Shown: positions 19,521-32,871 of the stretch, piece after piece | Layout: each line of letters begins with the position of its first letter | Numbering within the stretch: the first letter of the stretch is position 1 | NCBI GenBank assembly: GCA_015832175.1 | Contig: WJXW01000002.1 | Location: 4,402,001-4,466,000 of the forward strand | Source: Paraphaeosphaeria minitans | Taxonomy: Eukaryota; Ascomycota; Dothideomycetes; Pleosporales; Didymosphaeriaceae | DNA: 64,000 nt | Direction of reading: 5' to 3' | The notes under the pieces: generated by a model | Databases searched by the model: none | What the model was told of the DNA's origin: nothing | What the model saw: only the letters and a program-made list of their open reading frames with translations | Made by a program: the position numbers and the translations under genes

Positions 19521-20469
19521 AGTTATTATAACGCTATTTAGTTACTAACGTATTACACTAGAGCAAAGTAAGCGATTAGATTTACCTAACTTATAACTAT
19601 ACAAAGATCTAGAAAACAACTCTAATATATACTATAACGCAGAAGACGTAGAAGAAATACTAAGATCTTCTACTTCTTACCTATAAAATAGGCAGGAAGA
19701 AGACAACCCTATATCACCTAAGTATAAACTAAATGTTTAAGACTACATAGAACCCTACTAGGCACTAAAAGGAATACAACCCTATAAAAATAAGAAGTTA
19801 GACTACGTACTAAAGTACTACCTAGACTACTAAAATCCTACATACTAATTCTATATATAGACGTATTGCGAAGAACTAATATACGTATAATATAAGGCGG
19901 AAAAGAAGAAGAATAAGAAATAACCTAGAAAGAAACTACGCTATAGATAGATATAGATAGACTACCCTATTACAGCTTACAATAAACACCTCTAAGATAA
20001 ATAATAAGTAAAATACTTTTCTTACCTCACGCTAAAGGATAACAAATACTGTAATATACTTATTAATAGAGACTATATATAACTATACTAGTACACATGT
20101 CTAAACTAAGACTATAAATACTATTATATAGCTAAGCATTTAGACAGTTTTATAAACTACCCTACGTAAGAAGTAATAATAGAGCTACTAATTTAACTAG
20201 TATATAGGAATAGTAAAGACTATAGGAGGAAAAATAGAAGAACATCCTTACAGGAAGAAGAAGAAGACAATCTACATAAGCTATATACTTAAGAATAATA
20301 ATAGAAGTAGATACTTAGAAACGCATACTAGGCACTAGAACTTAACTATAACCTACACAAATAGATGTCTTTTTTAGGCCTAAACTTAGATAAGAAAACG
20401 CCTTTATTAAATTAAATGCTATAGTAAGCATAGTATTAGTTAAGCTACTAGTATAGCTTAAAGGAATAC

Positions 20470-22257
20470 AGGCTTAAGCTCTTATAGACTTAAAAGTAGG
20501 AAAGAACTTTATATCTTATTAGATAGTAAGATAAGTAGGACTTATAATATTAGAGAAAGAAGTACCCTATATTATTTATATCGCAAATAGATCCCTAATG
20601 CCTAAAACACCTTAAATATACTAGGAGGTTACTACCACAATAATAGTCTAAAGATATAGAGAGGAACTTACCTTAGATATCTTACTAGGATCTAAGTATA
20701 AGTTAGTTTTAGGATTACCTTAGTTAATAATACACAACCTATAGATTAACTAGGGTATAAAGAAAATATTATTTAAACACTATAATTATATATTATAAGC
20801 AAAGCCTATATATTAACTAAAAATAATAGTAGATAAGGGAGTTATTAATAACATAATACCGCGATAAATAGTTAAAAAATAGAAGCACACCTTAGCAGAC
20901 GCTAGTAGGAACCACTAGATTAAGAAGTGTAAGAAGGAGAATAATAGTACACCCTTTACCTTACTAAGAGAGTATAGGAAATAGACACACATATTTATAG
21001 AAAAGGAAGAAAAAGTAAACCTATCTAAATATTAACCTTAGGATCTTACAATAGACCTAATAAAAGGGAAGATGCCACCCTTTAGACTACTATATAGTAA
21101 GACAGGAGAAGAACTCCTTAAAAAACGTAATTTTATTAAGACAAACCTTAAGAAAGAATATATATAACTATTAAAGTTACTAGCAGTAAGCCCTTTTATG
21201 TTTATTAAGAAAAAGGATAGATTAGATAGACTATACGTTAACTACTAACAACTTAATAATATAATAATAAAGAACTAATATCTACTACTAAATATTACAG
21301 AGCTACAAGATTAACTATCTTAAGCTAAGATATTTATAATAATAGATCTAAAAGATAGTTACTACCTTATACAAATTAAGAAAGGTAAAGAATAGAAAAC
21401 AGCGTTTTAATTACGCTATAGACTATTTAAGTATAAAGTTATGCTATTTAGACTTACAAATACACTAGTAGCTTTTATAGCACTTATTAATAATATACTC
21501 TGTAAATATCTGGACATATTTATTATCGCGTATATAGATAATATCCTCGTCTTTTCTGAAAACAAATTAGACCACACTAAGTATGTATAGATAGTACTAG
21601 AAGTACTAAATAAAGTATGCCTTTGCATTAAACTTAAGAAATGTAAGTTTAACGTTAAATAACTTAAATTCCTAGGACACATTATTACTATAGAAGGAAT
21701 TAAAATAGTACTAAGTAAAGTTAAATGCATTAAGAACTAGCTAATACTAAAGATAGCTAAAAATATCTAAGAATTCTTAAAATTCTATAGATTTAACTAA
21801 TAATTTATCTAAAATTATATAAAGGTTATAATACTTTTAACAAATTTTATAAAGAAGGACGTACCCTTTAAATAGATAGATAAGTGCAGAATGTTATTTT
21901 AACTCCTTAAGATAGTATATATTATAGAACCTATCTTTATTTATTTTAGAAGTAATAAATCACTACGCTTTAAAACAGACGCTAGCGATCTTGCGCTAAA
22001 CGCCTACGCTAAATAAGAACGTAATAGTAAATAGCACCTAATTACTTACTACTTATGTAAATTTAATAACGCTAAAACATAATATAATGTATATAATAAA
22101 GAACTCTACGCTATTATTAAAGCCTTAAAGCACTAGAGGATTTACGCACTTAGTTACTTAACGCTAGAAATTTATACAGATTATAAGAACCTTCTAAAGT
22201 TCATAATAATAAAAGAACTTACGCTATAATAATAAAGATAGTTATAAACTACTAGGC
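20470..22257 (+). pseudogene. Gypsy-1 pol remnant, part 1: protease, reverse transcriptase, RNase H
   Basis: The protease active-site region is at about 20478-20520 (ALIDLKVGKNFISY; Asp at 20487, where the family has ALIDSGA-type residues). Reverse transcriptase runs from about 21180, with MFIKKKDRLDRLYVNY, then IIDLKDSYYLIQIKKG, and the catalytic motif as YIDNILVFSE at 21531, where the second Asp has become Asn by G-to-A change. RNase H begins near 21970 (KTDASDLALNAYAK) and stops where Copia-2 is inserted at 22258. It continues at 29479. Confidence 0.88.
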
Positions 22258-22495
22258 TGTTGGTTTGGCTTAATCTGCAATTAAGCATTTAAGGGTTAAT
22301 AGTATACTATTGTGTAAAGGGTAAGAAGTAGGTTTAATTAATTACGTCTAGTCTATTGTATAAAGGGGCACTAAGGGCTTTATAAAGTCTCTGCCTCTTA
22401 GCGCTAACCTAAGTAGTGGGTCCTTATACGGGTCCCTACAGGTAGGCAGGCCCCCACTTTACCTAGTGCTACTTATACAATAAACTGTATAGACA
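22258..22495 (-). repeat. LTR B (3' LTR of Copia-2), 238 bp
   Basis: Begins TGTTGGTTTGGC and ends AGACA. Left flank TAGGC. Confidence 0.92.
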
Positions 22496-22838
22496 CTAGT
22501 AACTTTTCTTTTATGTAATAGCTTATATCTATTATACGCTTCCCTTTCCTATCCTTCTCTATCTATACAGTTAGCCTTCTCCTATTAGAACAGGTTGTAG
22601 GGTAGGTGCGGTGTTACTATATAGTAGAGGTCCTGTTTACACCTACTCTTGTGTAAATAGGCAGTAATAGCTAACCTACTTAGTTTTTACCTTACCCCCT
22701 TATATAGTAGCAGAGCCGTATTACATAATAAGGCTCTTTCTAGGCATATGCCTTGTGCGCAAATAGAAGATAGGGTGTTAAGTAATATAATACTTAGCGC
22801 TAGATCTTAGTAAGTAGGTATAAAAGGATATCTCCTAG

Positions 22839-25800
22839 CTCTCCTAAACCCTCTCTCCTTTATCCCACTTCAACGTACGTATACTTTCCTCCCTTCTTTC
22901 CTTATTCTTTTTAGTGTCCTAGTGTTTAGTGGCTAGTGCTCTGTTACTAGTAAATGTGTATAGCTTTTTCGTACAATGCTAATTTTTAACAAGACACATA
23001 TACACACACATACACACACTTGCCATTATATAATAGCTAATAACACTATTAGTCTGTTAGGCGCCAGTGCCCTTACTACTAGTGTCTTTGTGCTAGTTAT
23101 TATAGGCTAGACTAGATCACGCATCTAGGTTAACCTCCCTACTAGTTTGCCTAGCATAAGGGCCTTTATACAGAGCCTAGTAGTAGACGTACAACAAATC
23201 CTCTAAAGTATCTTTGTTTTTATTGTACGATGCTAACAGGTGTAGGACCAAGAGGCTAGGGTGGCCTAGATGCCCTCCTAAGATATTATTGTGCAAATCC
23301 TAGTTAGCATAAACCTCTAGTAGTGGGCTACTTACATTATACAACGTAAGGAATATTAGTAAGCAGTGCTTATCTAGTCGCGCAGCCAAGTTTAAAATAA
23401 GCCTTATACTTACTTATACGGCACTACTAATACTAGTAATTAGGTGTTCCTAAATTATTGTGCAATCCTAGGTTACAAGTCTAGATTATGCAGTACCTAC
23501 GTATAGAAGTCGCATAGTGCTTATTATGAGCGTTATATATAGGGGGGGGTAAATGTCTTCGTCGCACAGAGGGGTAGGTGGGCCTAGTCTTAAGATATCT
23601 AAATTATTAATATAGAAAATATATTCTTTAATGTCTTTGTACAATCTCCTACAATGTGTTCCCTCTCTTATAATAAAACTATAATGTTAAATTAGTAGTA
23701 GGGCCTATATAGCCTAAAAATAAATGTGTCTATACAAAGTTATAGCAAGTTAGACAGAAGAAAAGAAAAAAATTTTTTTTTTTTTTTTCTTTTTTAAAAT
23801 AGTAAGTAAAATAACAAAAGAAATGTTGTGTAGCAAAGTAGTTACTCTATTATACAGTCCTTATTAACTCTGTCTACTAAAGCCTTAACAGCAATGTATA
23901 GTTCATTTGTTAAGATTAGTGTTTAGAGTGCCTAGTTAGGTGCTTTCTTTATATAAGTATTAGTAGGATTGTCTTTACCATTAATCCACCTAATCTCTGT
24001 AATTTCCTGTTTTTCGTACAACTCCCTAATTAACATAATGTTAATTATAAGGCGTTTTTCGTTTATAGTGCCTAGTTATACAAGGCATTTGTACAGGGAT
24101 TTCAAGTTAGTACAGACTATAATAGGAATTAGGGGGATCTAAAGTATTTATATAATCTATTAGAGTGTTGTGCTTAATATAATTACATTATTAAAACTGC
24201 CTACTAGACTGTACAATTTGCTTACTAGAACACTTCTAGTTACTCTTTTACACTTTACTAAGTTCTAGTAGATAATGTTGCTACAGATCTTAAAGTCCTA
24301 AGTTATTGTACGATGTTCCTCTACTAGCATAATAATAAAGCCAAGCTATAAGCTTAGGTCTCTGTTATTAGTAAAAGAGCTATCTGTAAAGATGAACAGC
24401 TTTGTGCGACCTAGGTTAAGTGGAATAAATTTTAGTCCTTTTTGTGTATTCTAAATTTGCTAGTTTAAACGCATGTTTAGTGCCTTAATATCTTCTTCTG
24501 TTAGTACTATTATTTACGCGGTAATAGACAGGTTAAATGTTGCTTCTAGTTAGCAAACTAAAGAGATATATACACCTCTTACTTATTATACAATATATTA
24601 GTGTATAGCGTCTTTATTCTAGGGATTAATTATGCAAAGGCTTTTAGCCTGTCCCTTCTATTCTAGGGTAATAACACCTTAGGTAAGTTAGATTTTACCT
24701 CTATTAAACTTAATTACCCTATCTTATATTAAAACGCTTTTGTCCTTTACATAAAACTTTATAGTATAGAGCTACTCCTCTTCTTATTATATAAAGCTTT
24801 CTATAACTACACTAAGGGTATTATTAGTCTAGAGTCTAGTAATGCTAAACATCTTAGGTCCCTTATCTGTAATAAGTAGGCATAGGTTGTACATTAATAT
24901 ATGCATCCTTAGTTTCTCCTTATAGTGGTTATAGTATGTCTTAAACTAGTAGAGACCTAATTCTACTACGCTATATAGAGGTTGTATAACTCGCAGAATT
25001 ATGTTTAGTGGGAAAAAATTGCGCATTTCTACTAGTAGTTAGGCGTACAATGTGCGAAGAAGTTTATTAGTAGACTACATATAGGCCTAAGTAATGTCCC
25101 TAAGCTTAATATACATGTTGTATAACTAAATTAGTGTTACAAAAAGAGCTAACAGTAACCTCTAGCTTATATGCTAGATAGTAGGGGATTATGTAAGGAT
25201 CTCCTCTTTTTCTTTGTCTAAATAGCTAGTAAAGACAAGTCTTAATTTCTTATATAGTTGGGTTGTCTTACCTTTAATCTCTCGTACAAGACGTAGGTTA
25301 AAGATACAGCTAGGTTGTTTATTAGGGTTATATAACAAGATTTCAAAAGTGCTATTAGTAATAAGGGCATTTATTTCTGCTATATCTAATTCTTTAAAGG
25401 GCTAGCTAGGTGTAGTAATAACGCTGTCTATATAAAGCTTTAGTGCAAGCTTAAAGTTATCCTTTTTTTTTTAGGTAATAAACTAGGTGTTTAGTCTTTC
25501 TAATCTTTGTTAAGCTTTACCTAATTGTGCGACTATAGTAGTTTAGTCCTTTCTAGGTCTTCCCCTTAGTCTTGGCTTTGGAGTTTTAATTCGTACAGCT
25601 ATAGGAGCATCTATATCCTATAGTTCCTGTGTACTATCTTTAGTTGCGTAATAGTATAGTTTAACCTATATGTAGCGTAGTTTTAGAGGTCTATTTTTAA
25701 GCTCTAGGATAATGTCTCTTTCTTTAATACTCTTAAGCTCGTATAGTCCTTGCTATCCCTTCTTTTCTCTCTAGGCCATAACTTTAGAGCCTAGTGGGAG

Positions 25801-27080
25801 TGTAAGGGTTCTGTGTAATAATAGGCTGTTCCTAGTGTTAATTATATAAGTAACTTTAACTTTAGCTCTATCCTTTTTAAGCATTTTTATTGCTTTCTAA
25901 ACTGCATTGGCTTAGGCGATTAGTTCTAGTAAGGGTGAAGAGTTCTTATTAATTCTTAGGTAGGCACTAAAGACTAGGAGGGTAGGTACTATGCTATTAG
26001 GCCTAGCTGTGTTATTTAGTACCTTCACTGCTATCTATAGCACTATCTTATTATCTATACAACTGTTAATCTTAGCTCTTAGGATATTGTACACTTAGTG
26101 TAGTAGTGTATATACTCTTTTAATCTTGCCTATAGTCTAGTGTGCCTCTACTAGTATTTATCTACATTCTGCCCCAACTATCTTCGCACGATTCTAAAAC
26201 TTGTTAGAAGCGAAATTAGTTCCTAGGTTATAGATAATGTAATCTGGTGGGTCTTAGTATACATTAATCTAGCATTTTGTTAAGGTATCCTAGGTGTCTC
26301 GTGTGGTTATTAATCTTAGGAATTAGGCTGCCTAAAAGGATATATCTGCATTAATAACGTGTAGGACATCCCTTTCACTAATTTGTACGATATTAATAAT
26401 AATCTTATAGTTAAAGTATAAGTCATCTTAGATAGAGAACTTAAAGCGTCTTAGCGCTTAGTCGTATAACTAGTAGTAGTAATAGAACTTTCTTACTTCT
26501 TCTAGTATAGAGCTCTCTACTTTATGCCCTACCTAAGTAAGAAGCTTATACAGTCTTTCTGTCTAGGGGTGTCCAAAACAGCGGTGTAGGCGTTAGAGTT
26601 CTGTCTCTATAAAGAAGAGAGCTAATTCCTTATTACTAAGGTTAAAGAAGGGGTGACCCTACTTTTATATAACTAGGACTGTTATACCATCCCTTTGTAC
26701 AATAACATCTAGGATGTTATTAAAGTATACCCTAAGTCTGTTAGCATCTGCTAGCGATAGTAGGAATAGTGTTAGGGAGTTAAGGATATAGTAAGTTACT
26801 GTTCCTATAGGGTTAGTGATTTATATAGTGCCTAGAGATGTCTAGGAACCCTGTCCTCTAAAGCTAATGTTAGTAGATCCTAGTAACTAGTCTACTTTAG
26901 TAGTTAGGTTTTCGTGCAAGTAGGCAGTGAGCTAGTCCTTTCCCACTATAAACACTTATGTGGCGCCTGTGTCCTAGAGTTCTCCTTGGTACTTTGTATA
27001 ATACTAACTAGCTAAAGTAAATAATTATGCAGGTTCCTCTATATTCTTATTATCCTTGCTATGTTGGATGTCTTTGCCAG
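22839..27080 (-). pseudogene. Copia-2 pol remnant: protease, integrase, reverse transcriptase, RNase H
   Basis: Read on the minus strand. Protease DTGAT is at about 26961-26978. The GAG-pre-integrase motif LHRCFGHP, with RLYKLL after it, is at about 26540-26597. Near the end of RT one reads LTEEDIKALNMRLN (about 24470-24510), followed by KGLKFIPL. RNase H KLFIFTDSSFTNNRDLS is at about 24352-24405, and KCKRVTRSVLASKLYSLV follows near 24210-24260. All are Ty1/Copia hallmarks. Exactly this segment is missing in Copia-1 and Copia-3. Stops are scattered throughout. Confidence 0.85.
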
Positions 27081-29235
27081 TTATATAATAAAGATAGGCA
27101 GTAGAAGTAAGGTATAAGGTAGCCTTCTATGCTTCTTTTTTATTACTTTATTAGTCTTGTTTATTTTCCTCCTCTTTTGTGTGATAGTCTTCTTCCTCTA
27201 GCTCTTCTTTAAAGTTAAGGATGTATGCTTGTACATCTATAGCAGAGGGTTTATATTTATAGAAGTTAGTGTACAACAATATATATTACCTTCTAGCTTA
27301 CTAGGTATTCCTTAGTAGATAGTTAGTAGACTAGTATTTTTTTTTATAGCACATAAAGCATTTCTGCTTTATATAAGAGCTTAAACTTCTAAAGTTACCC
27401 CTTTCTTTTAGTCTAAAGGTTAATCTGCCTCTAGAGGGGCTAGATTCTCTTATGCGATTAGGATTATTATATTATTAATTAGTGTAGTACACCTTTTTAC
27501 TATCTCAGAGAAACTATAACTTCTTCCTGTCTTTAGTAACTTAGAGTGACGCATAAAGGTTGCTAAGTAAGCCTTCTACTATGTTTTTAGGGTTAAATAT
27601 AGCTTGTTTAAGGTTAGGATGGCTACAGCATACTTATATAATAGTAGTGTATAGTTGTAATTTACTACTAAAGCCTTATCTAAGAGCCTTTTAGGCTAAG
27701 GTAAGCTTATTAATTATTACTTCTAGGGCCTTGTGTAATATAGTAGCTAGATTATCCCTTTTATAGTGTTTAAAGGTAAGAGTGGTCTAGTCTATCTAGT
27801 ACTAATTATGATTAACACTGGTGTTAAAGTGCCTATTTAGTCTATTGTACAATTTATCCTATAGAAGTCCTGGTCTAATATTATGTAGGTAGTAGGTACT
27901 CGCACGATTAGAAAGGATTCCTAGGAAGATGTTTACATACTAGTCCTATAGTATACCTAGCCTGTAGCATAGTTCTCTAAAGACTTTTGCCTTATCTACT
28001 AGAATATTGTACAGCCTACTAGTGTAGTTATTCTCTTTACTCTAAGCCTTCTAAAAGAGAATAATCTTGTTTGGCTGGATATAAGCATAATCTCCTAGTT
28101 GTTAAGGAGACTAGGAGTGTCTAGCCTCTTTGTACAATGTAGTTTATTGGGCAAAAGCAGTCTGGGTTTTAGGCTGCTGCCACTGGTGTGGCTCTATATA
28201 TAGTATCTCTGTCCTCGCACGTATAGGGATAGGCCCCAGCTATACTCTATATATATATGCATTGCCTATAGATAGTGTAGATTGCATAATTAGGATTATG
28301 CGAAGCAGTTTGGGTTATAGTTATAAAGTTATTGTGCGAAGGGTCTGTAGCTTATAATTAAGCTGTAACAGTTTAAAGAGTTTCTTTACATAGGTGTCCT
28401 TTATTGTAGAATTAGTAGCGATAAAGCCTTCCTTTGTAAGAAAAGTAATAAGCTCTCTTTTTACTATATAACTAATCTTATTAAAGGTTCTTTCCTTCTA
28501 GTTATTAAAATCTTTAGTAAAAGAAGAGATTACTTCTTTACCTTTAAGGCTGCTTACGCGATATTACGCAATTATATACACTATATAAGTGTTTAGCTAT
28601 TTTAGAGAAGGGGGTAGGTGGCTGTGTAAATCCACTCTATCCACCTAGTACTTTTGTGTAATCTCTCCTCTTAAGGTAATAGCCTTAATGTTTATTGCTT
28701 CCTCTACTTATTAAAGCTATATTGCTTTAGCTTTGTCTTTCTACTAAGGAGGTAGTATTAATTATTGCGTAACGTTCTTAGGTTATAGTTCCTCTAAGAA
28801 GTCTCCTAGTCTTAAGGCTATGTTATTATTATCTTTCTTAGTTATGCAACGTGTCTGCGTTTAGTTGTCGCTGGTTTAATTATGCGACGTGTTTTTTAGG
28901 GTTATAAATGTGCTTACTATCTCCTTTCTTTTCTATAGAATAGCTTAGACTAGATTATGCGACTCTTTATAGATATGCGCACTTTGTTTCTACTTATTAT
29001 ATAATCTAAAATTTAATCTCTAGTAAAGGTATTATCTCCTTTCTTTTCTATAGAATAGCTTAGACTAGATTGTGCAACTCTTTATAGATGTGCGCACTTT
29101 GTTTCTGCTTATTATACAATCCAAAATTTAATCTCTAGTAAAGGTAACAATACAGAGCCTACGCATCCAGCTTATAGGGCGCTCTGTCTTTAGACCTTAC
29201 TAGTTTGCAGTTGATTGGAATCAACCACTAATTAG
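27081..29235 (-). pseudogene. Copia-2 gag remnant and 5' leader
   Basis: On the minus strand a zinc-knuckle-like motif, CFMCYKK, occurs at about 27340-27360, followed by a W-to-stop change and STN, as in gag proteins of fungal Copia elements. This is the part kept in the non-autonomous Copia-1 and Copia-3. The leader beside the right LTR holds a near-duplicated block (28913-29030 and 29033-29140) built around the motif CTTTCTTTTCTATAGAATAG. Confidence 0.75.
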
Positions 29236-29473
29236 TGTTAGTTTGGCTTAATCTGTAATTAAGCATTTAAGGGTTAATAGTATACTATTGTGCAAAGGGT
29301 GAGAAGTAGGTTTAATTAATTACGTCTAGTCTATCGTACAAAGGGGCACTAAGGGCTTTATAAAGTCTCTGCCTCTTAGCGCTAACCTAAGTAGTGGGTC
29401 CTTGTGCGGGTCCCTACAGGTAGGTAGGCCCCCACTTCACCCAGTGCTACTTGTACGATAAACTGTACGGACA
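29236..29473 (-). repeat. LTR C (5' LTR of Copia-2), 238 bp
   Basis: Begins TGTTAGTTTGGC and ends CGGACA, followed by TAGGC. It is also the left edge of the 3,636-bp tandem duplication. Confidence 0.92.
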
Positions 29474-29478
29474 TAGGC

Positions 29479-30930
29479 AGTATAAGTTTAAAATTATCTA
29501 TATAGCTAGGAAAGAAAATAGCAGAGTAAACGCTCTTAGCTAACAAAGTAATCTAGTAAAAGAAAAGGTAAAAACCTTCTCTATAATCCTTCGCAAAGCT
29601 AAAGATAGATCTCTAGAGCTAATAGTAGAACTAAATTAACTTTTAGTAATTAACTAAGAAGTTCTAGAACATCTATAGACTAAGATTATCTAATAATACT
29701 ACAATAACCCTATATATAGACACCTAGGCATTATAAAAACAATAGAACTTATCTAAAGGAATTACACCTTTAAAGGAATTAAGGAAGCTGTAACAACTTA
29801 TATCTATAAATATACAGAATACTAGAGAAACAAACACAGCACATATCTTAAATATAGAGAGATATAAGCAATTAGAATACTAACAGCACTATAGAAAGAT
29901 ATTACTATAGATTTTATTACAGGAATTCTAAACTCTAAGGATCTAATAATAGGAATTAAATACAATAATATACTAGTAATAGTCTACTAACTAACTAAGT
30001 ATATTAAGCTTATTCTATGCCTTAAAAGAATAATAGTAAAAGAACTTACTTTTTTTATCCTAGACTAACTAGTTAGACACTACAGAATCCTAAAAATAAT
30101 TATTAGCGATAGAGATAAGCTCTTCACGTTAAACTATTAGACAACGCTTATAGCACTGCTTAGAACAAAACAAAAGCTATTAATAGCTTACTATCTATAA
30201 ATAGATAGACAGATAGAACGTATAAACCAAACTATAGAAACGTACCTACGCATCTACTATAATAGTTAGAAGAATAACTAGGTTTTATTACTACCTATAG
30301 CATAGTTAGCCTATAATAACAAAGTATTAGTAGTATTAGGACATACACTATTCTATATAAACTATAGAAGACACCTACATCTCTTTAATTAACAATTTCC
30401 TACAACAATTAAAGCAAAAGAAGCTATAGATATAGTAGAAAATATAAAGAAAATACACTAATAACTCTAAAAGAATTTTAAGAAAGCTTAGCAGTAATTA
30501 ATTTTATACTAAAATTAAAAATAAAAAATAGCACCTTAGCTAAAGAAGGGGGATAAAGCATATCTACTTATAAAGAACTTTTAAACTTAGAAGAAAAAAC
30601 ACAAGAAACTAAATTATATTAAGGTTAGACTATTTTATATTTCTAAGCAAATATTACTAGTAAACTATAAGTTAGAACTACTACTAGATATAAAGATACA
30701 CCTAGTATTCCACGTATCACTACTAGAACTAGTAGACCCTAATACACTAGTTAGAACCGCCTTCTACTACAGAACTAAGGAAGAAAATAAATTTAAAGTT
30801 AAAAGAATTCTAGAATATAATTAGTATAGCAACGCGTACCTTATTAAGTAGAAAGGTTACCCACACAGCGAAAACACCTAGAAACTAGAGAACTACCTAG
30901 GAAACTATTAATAAAAGATTAGAGAATTCT
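29479..30930 (+). pseudogene. Gypsy-1 pol remnant, part 2: integrase and chromodomain (unit 1)
   Basis: It continues RNase H (YKFKIIYIARKENSRVNALS) directly after the TAGGC duplication. The integrase zinc-binding region follows (HLGI, then TIELI and YKYTEY), and the catalytic core begins with DFITGILNSKD at 29910. Near the end is a chromodomain: VKRILEYN, NAYLIKWKGYPHSENT and LENYLGNY at about 30795-30910. Repeated as unit 2 at 33115-34566. Confidence 0.87.
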
Positions 30931-31622
30931 ACTAACAACCTACACAGTATAATAACATTTATACCTAAGATAGTAAAGGCACTAGATTATTCTAGAATTC
31001 TAATAGGAAATTTTTAAAAGCGCTCTATATTATAGGGAATAAAAAGGGACCTAAAGAAGTCTTATTAACTACTAAATTAATAGCTTTATAAGATTTAGCC
31101 TCTTTAATATTTTTCTCTTTAACTACTATTATATCCTTAGCACGCTTATTTAGTAAGTCTATTTACTAACATAACTAATCTTTGCGCGTACATATAACCT
31201 ATAATTTCTCTAACACCTTCTTATAGGCTTTAAACACAGCCTCCTACGTTTCTCTTAACTCTTTTATCTACACACGCAATTTCTCTTTCTCTACTAATAA
31301 ATACTTAAACTTAGACTCTAAAACGCGTACATTGCAACGTTAATCTTAATAAATATATTCTCTATATCTTCTAGACTAAACGTGAACTTTGTAAACATAG
31401 TTATATTTTATATATATTAAGTATTTCTTAACTATAACTTTGCTAAAGGAGTTAATAAAATTAGTTAGGTAATAGTAATAGGTAGTGCTAGACTTAGAAG
31501 GTTATTAAGGCATAATATAAATAAGCTAACACTACCTATAACGCAGGGTAAGCTCTAGTTATAACTAGATATAAGACACAGTTACATAATTTAAGAATAA
31601 ATCCTAGTAAGAAGGGAGATAA

Positions 31623-32034
31623 TATTAAGATCTAAAGGCTAGGCCTCCTAGGATCTTTATATGTATTTACATTTATTATTTAAGTAACATAGTATAAAAA
31701 GGTCATGTGATTAGATTAGTGTAATTAGAGCGCTAAGATAACTAATTAGACTAAGCACTTAATATACTAAGTAACTAATTAGTACTTAATTAGTTTAATT
31801 AGAGCAATTAGTCCACTAATCACTTAAAGTATATAGGAACGCAAGGATAAGCTCTTTATACTTATATTTAATCTATTTATTAATCTATTATTAAGATTCT
31901 AGCAGACTAAATTATTAACTTATTACACTTCGCAAGATACTATTATATTAACAAGACCTTCCACCTTCCGTAAGTACTCCTGCCTAAGAACTAACCTTAA
32001 CCCTTTAGGACTAGCTACCCTCTTGAATTTAACA
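31623..32034 (+). repeat. Gypsy-1 3' LTR, 412 bp
   Basis: Begins TATTAAGATC (TGTT with G-to-A) and ends ATTTAACA, followed by GATTA. Compared with the left LTR, nearly all changes are C-to-T or G-to-A in this copy. A second copy lies at 35259-35670 in the duplicated unit. Confidence 0.93.
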
Positions 32035-32871
32035 GATTATTCCTTTTATAGTGTTTAAAGGTAAGAGTAGTTTAGTCTATCTAGTACTAATTATAATTAA
32101 CACTAGTGTTAAAGTGCCTATTTAGTCTATTATATAATTTATCCTATAGAAGTCCTAGTCTAATATTATATAGGTAGTAGGTACTTGCACAATTAGAAAG
32201 GATTCCTAGAAAGATATTTATATACTAGTTCTATAGTATACTTAGCCTATAGTATAGTTCTCTAAAGACTTTTACCTTATCTACTAAGATATTATATAGC
32301 CTACTAGTGTAGTTATTCTTTTTACTCTAAGCCTTCTAAAGAGAATAATCTTATCTAGCTAGATATAAGTATAATCTCCTAGTTATTAAAGAGACTAGGA
32401 GTGTCTAGCCTCTTTATATAATGTGGTTTGTTAGGCAAAAGTAGTCTAGGTTTTAGGCTATTACTACTAGTGTAGCTCTATATATAGTGTCTCTAACCTC
32501 GCACGTATAGGGATAGGCCCTGGCTGTGCTCTATATATATATATATTACCTATAGATAGTGTAGGTTACATTATTAGGATTATATAAAGCAGTTTAGTTT
32601 ATAGTTGTAAAGTTATTATGTAAAGGGTCTATAGCTTATAGTTAAGCTATAATAGTTTAAAGAGTTTCTTTACATAGGTGTCCTTTATTATAGAATTAGT
32701 AGTAACAAAGCCTTCTTTTATAAGAAAAGTAATAAGCTCTCTTCTTACTATATAACTAATCTTATTAAAGGTTCTCTCTTTCTAGTTATTAAAATCTTTA
32801 GTAAAAAAAGAGATTACCTCTTTATTTTTAAGGCTACTTACGCAATATTGCGTAATTATATATACTATATA

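Larger units (their letters stand above)
22258..29473 (-). mobile_element. Copia-2: full-length Ty1/Copia retrotransposon
   Basis: This 7,216-bp element has identical-length 238-bp LTRs (22258-22495 and 29236-29473) and a TAGGC target-site duplication (22253-22257 and 29474-29478). Coding domains lie on the minus strand in Copia order: gag, protease, integrase, reverse transcriptase, RNase H. A purine tract (AAAAGAAAAG on the minus strand) sits beside the left LTR at 22501-22512, as expected for the polypurine tract. It is RIP-mutated but keeps more C and G than its surroundings. It is the only Copia copy here that has pol, so it represents the autonomous parent of the two short ones. Confidence 0.92.
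18106..32034 (+). mobile_element. Gypsy-1: chromodomain Ty3/Gypsy retrotransposon, split by Copia-2
   Basis: Paired 412-bp LTRs (18106-18517 and 31623-32034) are flanked by GATTA (18101-18105 and 32035-32039). Taking out Copia-2 and its target duplication leaves about 6.7 kb, a normal Gypsy size. In plus-strand order one can read a zinc-knuckle remnant, an aspartic protease, reverse transcriptase, RNase H, then (after the Copia-2 insertion) integrase and a C-terminal chromodomain, so it is a chromovirus. Nearly every Gln and Trp codon has become a stop. It sits inside Copia-1 and is therefore younger than it. Confidence 0.93.

Noticed and set aside
21416..21730. 104-residue minus-strand open frame in the island
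   Set aside because: Antisense to the Gypsy-1 reverse transcriptase, whose plus-strand reading matches Gypsy motifs. RIP creates stops on the coding strand, leaving chance gaps on the other.
28130..28357. 75-residue plus-strand frame in the island
   Set aside because: Antisense to Copia-2 gag; no protein-like conservation.
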